From: Candidatus Sulfotelmatobacter sp.
GTDB lineage: Bacteria > Acidobacteriota > Terriglobia > Terriglobales > Acidobacteriaceae
DNA: 6,983 nucleotides
Direction of reading: 5' to 3'
NCBI GenBank assembly: GCA_030045935.1
Contig: JASIEN010000269.1
Coordinates: 1 to 6,983, forward strand
The translations under genes were made by a program, and so were the position numbers. The notes beneath the pieces were generated by a model. The model was given only the letters and a program-made list of their open reading frames with translations, had not been told where the DNA came from and ran no database searches. This document shows positions 4,206-6,983 of this stretch, in pieces; position 1 is the first letter of the stretch; the number at the start of each line of letters is the position of its first letter.

Positions 4206-6983
4206 CTACCGGTGCAGCCACATGCGAAGCGACGAGAGCAGCTGCTCAGTGTTCACCGGTTTTGCCAAATACTCTGACGCTCCAGCTTCCAGGCATTTCT
4301 CGCGATCGCCCTTCATGGCTTTCGCGGTCAGGGCGATAATCGGCAAGCGGTGGAATTTCGCATTCTGCCGGATCACCTGCATGGTCTCGTAGCCGTCCAT
4401 CTCAGGCATCATGATGTCCATGAGCACGATGGCGATTTCCGGCGTCGACTCCAGTTTGGCAATGGCCTCGCGGCCCGTGCCGGCGGTTATTACCTTCATG
4501 CCGCGGCGCTCAATGAGGCTGCTGAGGGCGAAAATGTTGCGCACGTCATCGTCGACGATCAGCACATTTTTGCCGACCAGAGCGTCGTCCGAATGATGCA
4601 GGCGTTCGAGCAACCGTTGTTTTTCCGGCGGCAGATCGGAAACGACACGGTGCAGGAAGAGCGCCGTTTCATCCAGCAACCGCTCAGGCGATTCCACGCC
4701 CTTCACCACGACGCTTCGTGCCAGCGAATGTAGGCGGGCGTCCTCTTCGGGCGAGAGCTCCTTGCCGGTGAACACAACCACCGGCAGGTCGTTGAGTGAC
4801 GGGGTGTCGCGGAAGCGCTCCAGAACTTCGAAGCCGGAGATGTCCGGCAGCCTCAAATCGAGCACCACGCAGTCAATTTGCTCGTTGGTGACAACTTCGA
4901 TCGCTTCTTGCCCAGTTGCCACCACGGTGACATCGATATCGTCGAAGCCCAACAGTTCCTTGATGCTGAGCTGCTCGGCGGGATTGTCCTCGACCACCAG
5001 CAGGCGCTTGCGGCGCGGGGCGGAGTAATCTTTGATGCGCGCCAACGCGTCTTTTAAACCCTCCGACGTGGTGGGCTTGGTGATAAAAGAGAACGCTCCA
5101 CGCGCGAGACCGTGGGCGCGGTCTTCGTCGAGAGTAAGCATTTGCACCGGGATATGCCGAGTTTTCGGATCCTGCTTCAGGTGATTGAGGACCGTCCAAC
5201 CCAACATGTCAGGCAGGAAAACATCGAGCGAAACCGCAGTAGGATGGTATTCAAGCGCCAATTGCAGAGCTTCGGTTCCGCGCCCGGCCACAAGGACTTT
5301 AAGTCCCCTATCGTGCGAGAGATCAACCAGCACGCGGGCATAGTGTGGGTCGTCCTCCACGATGAGCAATACCGCATCATCAGGCTGTAAGTTGTCACGG
5401 TCGTCTTCAATTCTCTCGAAGGGGTGCTCAACCACCGAGAGCGGCATCGGCGCTGGAGATGAGGCAGCTCTCTCCACTGTCCTTGCCACAGCTTGAGCTG
5501 CACCGGAAGCCGGCCCCACATACGTCTGTGGCAGATACAAGATGAACGTGCTGCCGCGTCCCGGGGCGCTGCGCAACTGGATTTCTCCTCCTAGCAGGTT
5601 GGCCAACTCGCGGCTGATGGCCAGGCCGAGACCAGTGCCTCCGTACTTGCGGCTGGTGCCGGCATCTGCCTGCTGGAAGGCCTCGAAGATGATGCGCTGC
5701 TTCTCAAGCGGAATGCCAATGCCGGTGTCGGACACTTCGAAGGCGATAATTGATGCGGCTTTGCTGAGGACAGCATGATCTTCGCCCCATCCACTTGTGG
5801 CGGGAGAAACCGTCAGGCGAACGCCTCCGACTTCTGTGAACTTAAAGGCGTTGGATAAAAGGTTCTTCAGCACCTGTTGCAGGCGCTTGGAGTCGGTGAC
5901 CACGCTGCGGGCAAGATGCGGATGGGCCTGCACTTCGAAGGTTAGGTGCCGGTTTTCCGCCTCGTGCCGGAACGGGCGCTCGACTTGATCGAGCAGGCTG
6001 GCGAAGAAAACTTCTTCTGCCTCGACCGAAACCGTGCCCGATTCGATCTTGGAAAGATCGAGGATGTCGGTGATCAGGTTGAGCAAGTCGGTTCCGGCGG
6101 CGTGAATAGTGCGCGCAAATTCGACCTGCTTAGGCGTGAGATTACCATCCGGGTTGTCGCTGAGCTGCTGGCCGAGCACCAGAATACTGTTGAGCGGCGT
6201 GCGCAACTCGTGCGACATGTTCGCCAGGAATTCGGATTTGTACTTCGAGGTCAGCGCCAGCTCTTTGGCCTTTTCTTCAAGAGCGCGGCGAGCCTGCTCG
6301 ATTTCCTGGTTCTTGCGTTCCACTTCGACGTTCTGTTCTGCGAGCTGTTGCGCTTTCTGTGCCAGCTGCTCGTTGGTCTGCTGCAATTCTTTTTGCTGGA
6401 CCTGAAGTTCGGTCGCCAACTGTTGCGATTGCTTCAGCAGGCCCTCGGTCTGCATGGTGGCTTCGATACTGTTGAGCACGATTCCAATGCTCGCAGTCAG
6501 TTGTTCGAGGAATGCGAGATGCGATGCGGTGAATGCGCCCAAGCTGGCAAGTTCAATGACCGCCTTGACGCGATCTTCGAACAGCACCGGTAGCACGATT
6601 ACGTTTCTCGGAACCGCTTCAAACAAGCCGGAACGAATGGCTATGGTGTTCGGCGGCAGGTCGGTAATTAGCATTCGGCGCTTCTCTGCCGCGCATTGTC
6701 CCACCAGGCCCTCGCCCAGCTTGAGGCGGCGCAGATGGCCATCTTCGCCATCGCCTGCAAAAGCGGAGAGCAACACCATTTCGGCGGAATCCTCGCCTCC
6801 CATCTGGTAGATCACGCCCTGTTGCGCGTTGACCAGGGGAGTGAGTTCCGAGAGCAACATGCGGCCCACCGTCGCCAGATCGCGCTGACCCTGCAACATG
6901 CCGGTGAAGCGTGCGAGGTTCGTCTTCAACCAGTCCTGCTCGGTGTTGCGGTCCGTGGTCAGGCGCAGGTTGTCGATCATGGT
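4206..6983 (-). CDS. Hybrid sensor histidine kinase, GAF-HisKA-HATPase-REC-REC-REC (N-terminus outside the window)
   Basis: At least 925 residues are present, numbered here from the ATG at 6978-6980. The frame runs off the window edge (Thr precedes that Met), and relatives, as I recall them, carry HAMP repeats before the NTEQDWLKTNL segment, so the Met is probably internal. Residues about 30-175 are a GAF domain, 176-245 a Gln/Glu-rich coiled coil, and 248-315 HisKA with phospho-acceptor H257 (NMSHELRTPLNS). Residues 360-486 are HATPase_c (LKNLLSNAFKFTE, DTGIGIP, GGTGLGL). Three receivers follow: about 536-650 (D586, K635), 658-775 (D708, K760) and 805-920 (D855, K907). All three keep the acceptor aspartate and lysine, although the second reads KG instead of KP. 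There is no Hpt domain and no DNA-binding output, so phosphate must leave to another protein. The adjacent REC-PAS-kinase is a candidate partner, by position only. The visible part has no membrane segment. Confidence 0.93.
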   Translation of the reverse strand, partial: TMIDNLRLTTDRNTEQDWLKTNLARFTGMLQGQRDLATVGRMLLSELTPLVNAQQGVIYQMGGEDSAEMVLLSAFAGDGEDGHLRRLKLGEGLVGQCAAEKRRMLITDLPPNTIAIRSGLFEAVPRNVIVLPVLFEDRVKAVIELASLGAFTASHLAFLEQLTASIGIVLNSIEATMQTEGLLKQSQQLATELQVQQKELQQTNEQLAQKAQQLAEQNVEVERKNQEIEQARRALEEKAKELALTSKYKSEFLANMSHELRTPLNSILVLGQQLSDNPDGNLTPKQVEFARTIHAAGTDLLNLITDILDLSKIESGTVSVEAEEVFFASLLDQVERPFRHEAENRHLTFEVQAHPHLARSVVTDSKRLQQVLKNLLSNAFKFTEVGGVRLTVSPATSGWGEDHAVLSKAASIIAFEVSDTGIGIPLEKQRIIFEAFQQADAGTSRKYGGTGLGLAISRELANLLGGEIQLRSAPGRGSTFILYLPQTYVGPASGAAQAVARTVERAASSPAPMPLSVVEHPFERIEDDRDNLQPDDAVLLIVEDDPHYARVLVDLSHDRGLKVLVAGRGTEALQLALEYHPTAVSLDVFLPDMLGWTVLNHLKQDPKTRHIPVQMLTLDEDRAHGLARGAFSFITKPTTSEGLKDALARIKDYSAPRRKRLLVVEDNPAEQLSIKELLGFDDIDVTVVATGQEAIEVVTNEQIDCVVLDLRLPDISGFEVLERFRDTPSLNDLPVVVFTGKELSPEEDARLHSLARSVVVKGVESPERLLDETALFLHRVVSDLPPEKQRLLERLHHSDDALVGKNVLIVDDDVRNIFALSSLIERRGMKVITAGTGREAIAKLESTPEIAIVLMDIMMPEMDGYETMQVIRQNAKFHRLPIIALTAKAMKGDREKCLEAGASEYLAKPVNTEQLLSSLRMWLHR

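Noticed and set aside
3253..4392. A 379-codon open frame on the plus strand, antisense to the kinase genes
   Set aside because: It mirrors the well-supported receiver, PAS and kinase coding sequence on the minus strand and crosses both kinase genes and their gap. Its translation shows no recognisable domain. Long antisense frames are common in GC-rich coding DNA.
5946..6593. A 215-codon plus-strand open frame rich in Leu and Phe that looks membrane-like
   Set aside because: It is the complement of the Gln/Glu/Lys-rich coiled coil and GAF domain of the hybrid kinase. Antisense of Gln, Glu and Lys codons gives Leu, Phe and similar residues, which creates a false hydrophobic signature.

Overview
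This 6,983-base window looks like a chromosomal segment of a soil-type bacterium, most likely an Acidobacteriota (Terriglobia/Koribacter-like). That assignment is an inference from remembered family resemblance: the ECF sigma factor with its CSVG-SKSQLHKA region-4 signature, the GAF-HisKA-HATPase-REC-REC-REC hybrid kinase, the REC-PAS-NarL-type kinase and the GntR/UTRA regulator all have the feel of that phylum. Base composition is moderately GC-rich. No RNA gene, CRISPR array or complete mobile element was seen.

Layout. 1-114: leader of a GntR gene, with a plausible sigma-70-like promoter and an imperfect stem-loop. 115-840 (+): GntR/HutC-type regulator with a UTRA effector domain. 841-1374: a non-coding gap between convergent genes, holding a possible decayed fragment of a tyrosine recombinase C-terminus on the minus strand. 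1375-2091 (-): ECF sigma factor, restarted here at a GTG with a strong GGAGG ribosome-binding site. 2092-2481: a 390-base gap with several inverted repeats and a doubtful 68-codon small ORF. 2482-4101 (-): REC-PAS-histidine kinase (HisKA_3/NarL-type ATPase), TTG start. 4102-4205: a short gap with two GC-rich hairpins directly before that start. 4206-6983 (-): a large hybrid histidine kinase whose N-terminus lies outside the window.

How they may work together. The three minus-strand genes read in the order hybrid kinase, REC-PAS-kinase, ECF sigma factor. The two kinases are close enough to share a transcript. Together they carry four receiver domains and two kinase cores, but no DNA-binding response regulator is visible. 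The nearest transcription output is the sigma factor downstream, which has no anti-sigma gene beside it in the window. A phosphorelay feeding the sigma factor is an attractive idea but only an inference; the sigma gene has its own long leader and could be independent. The GntR gene appears unrelated, and its regulated operon is not in the window.
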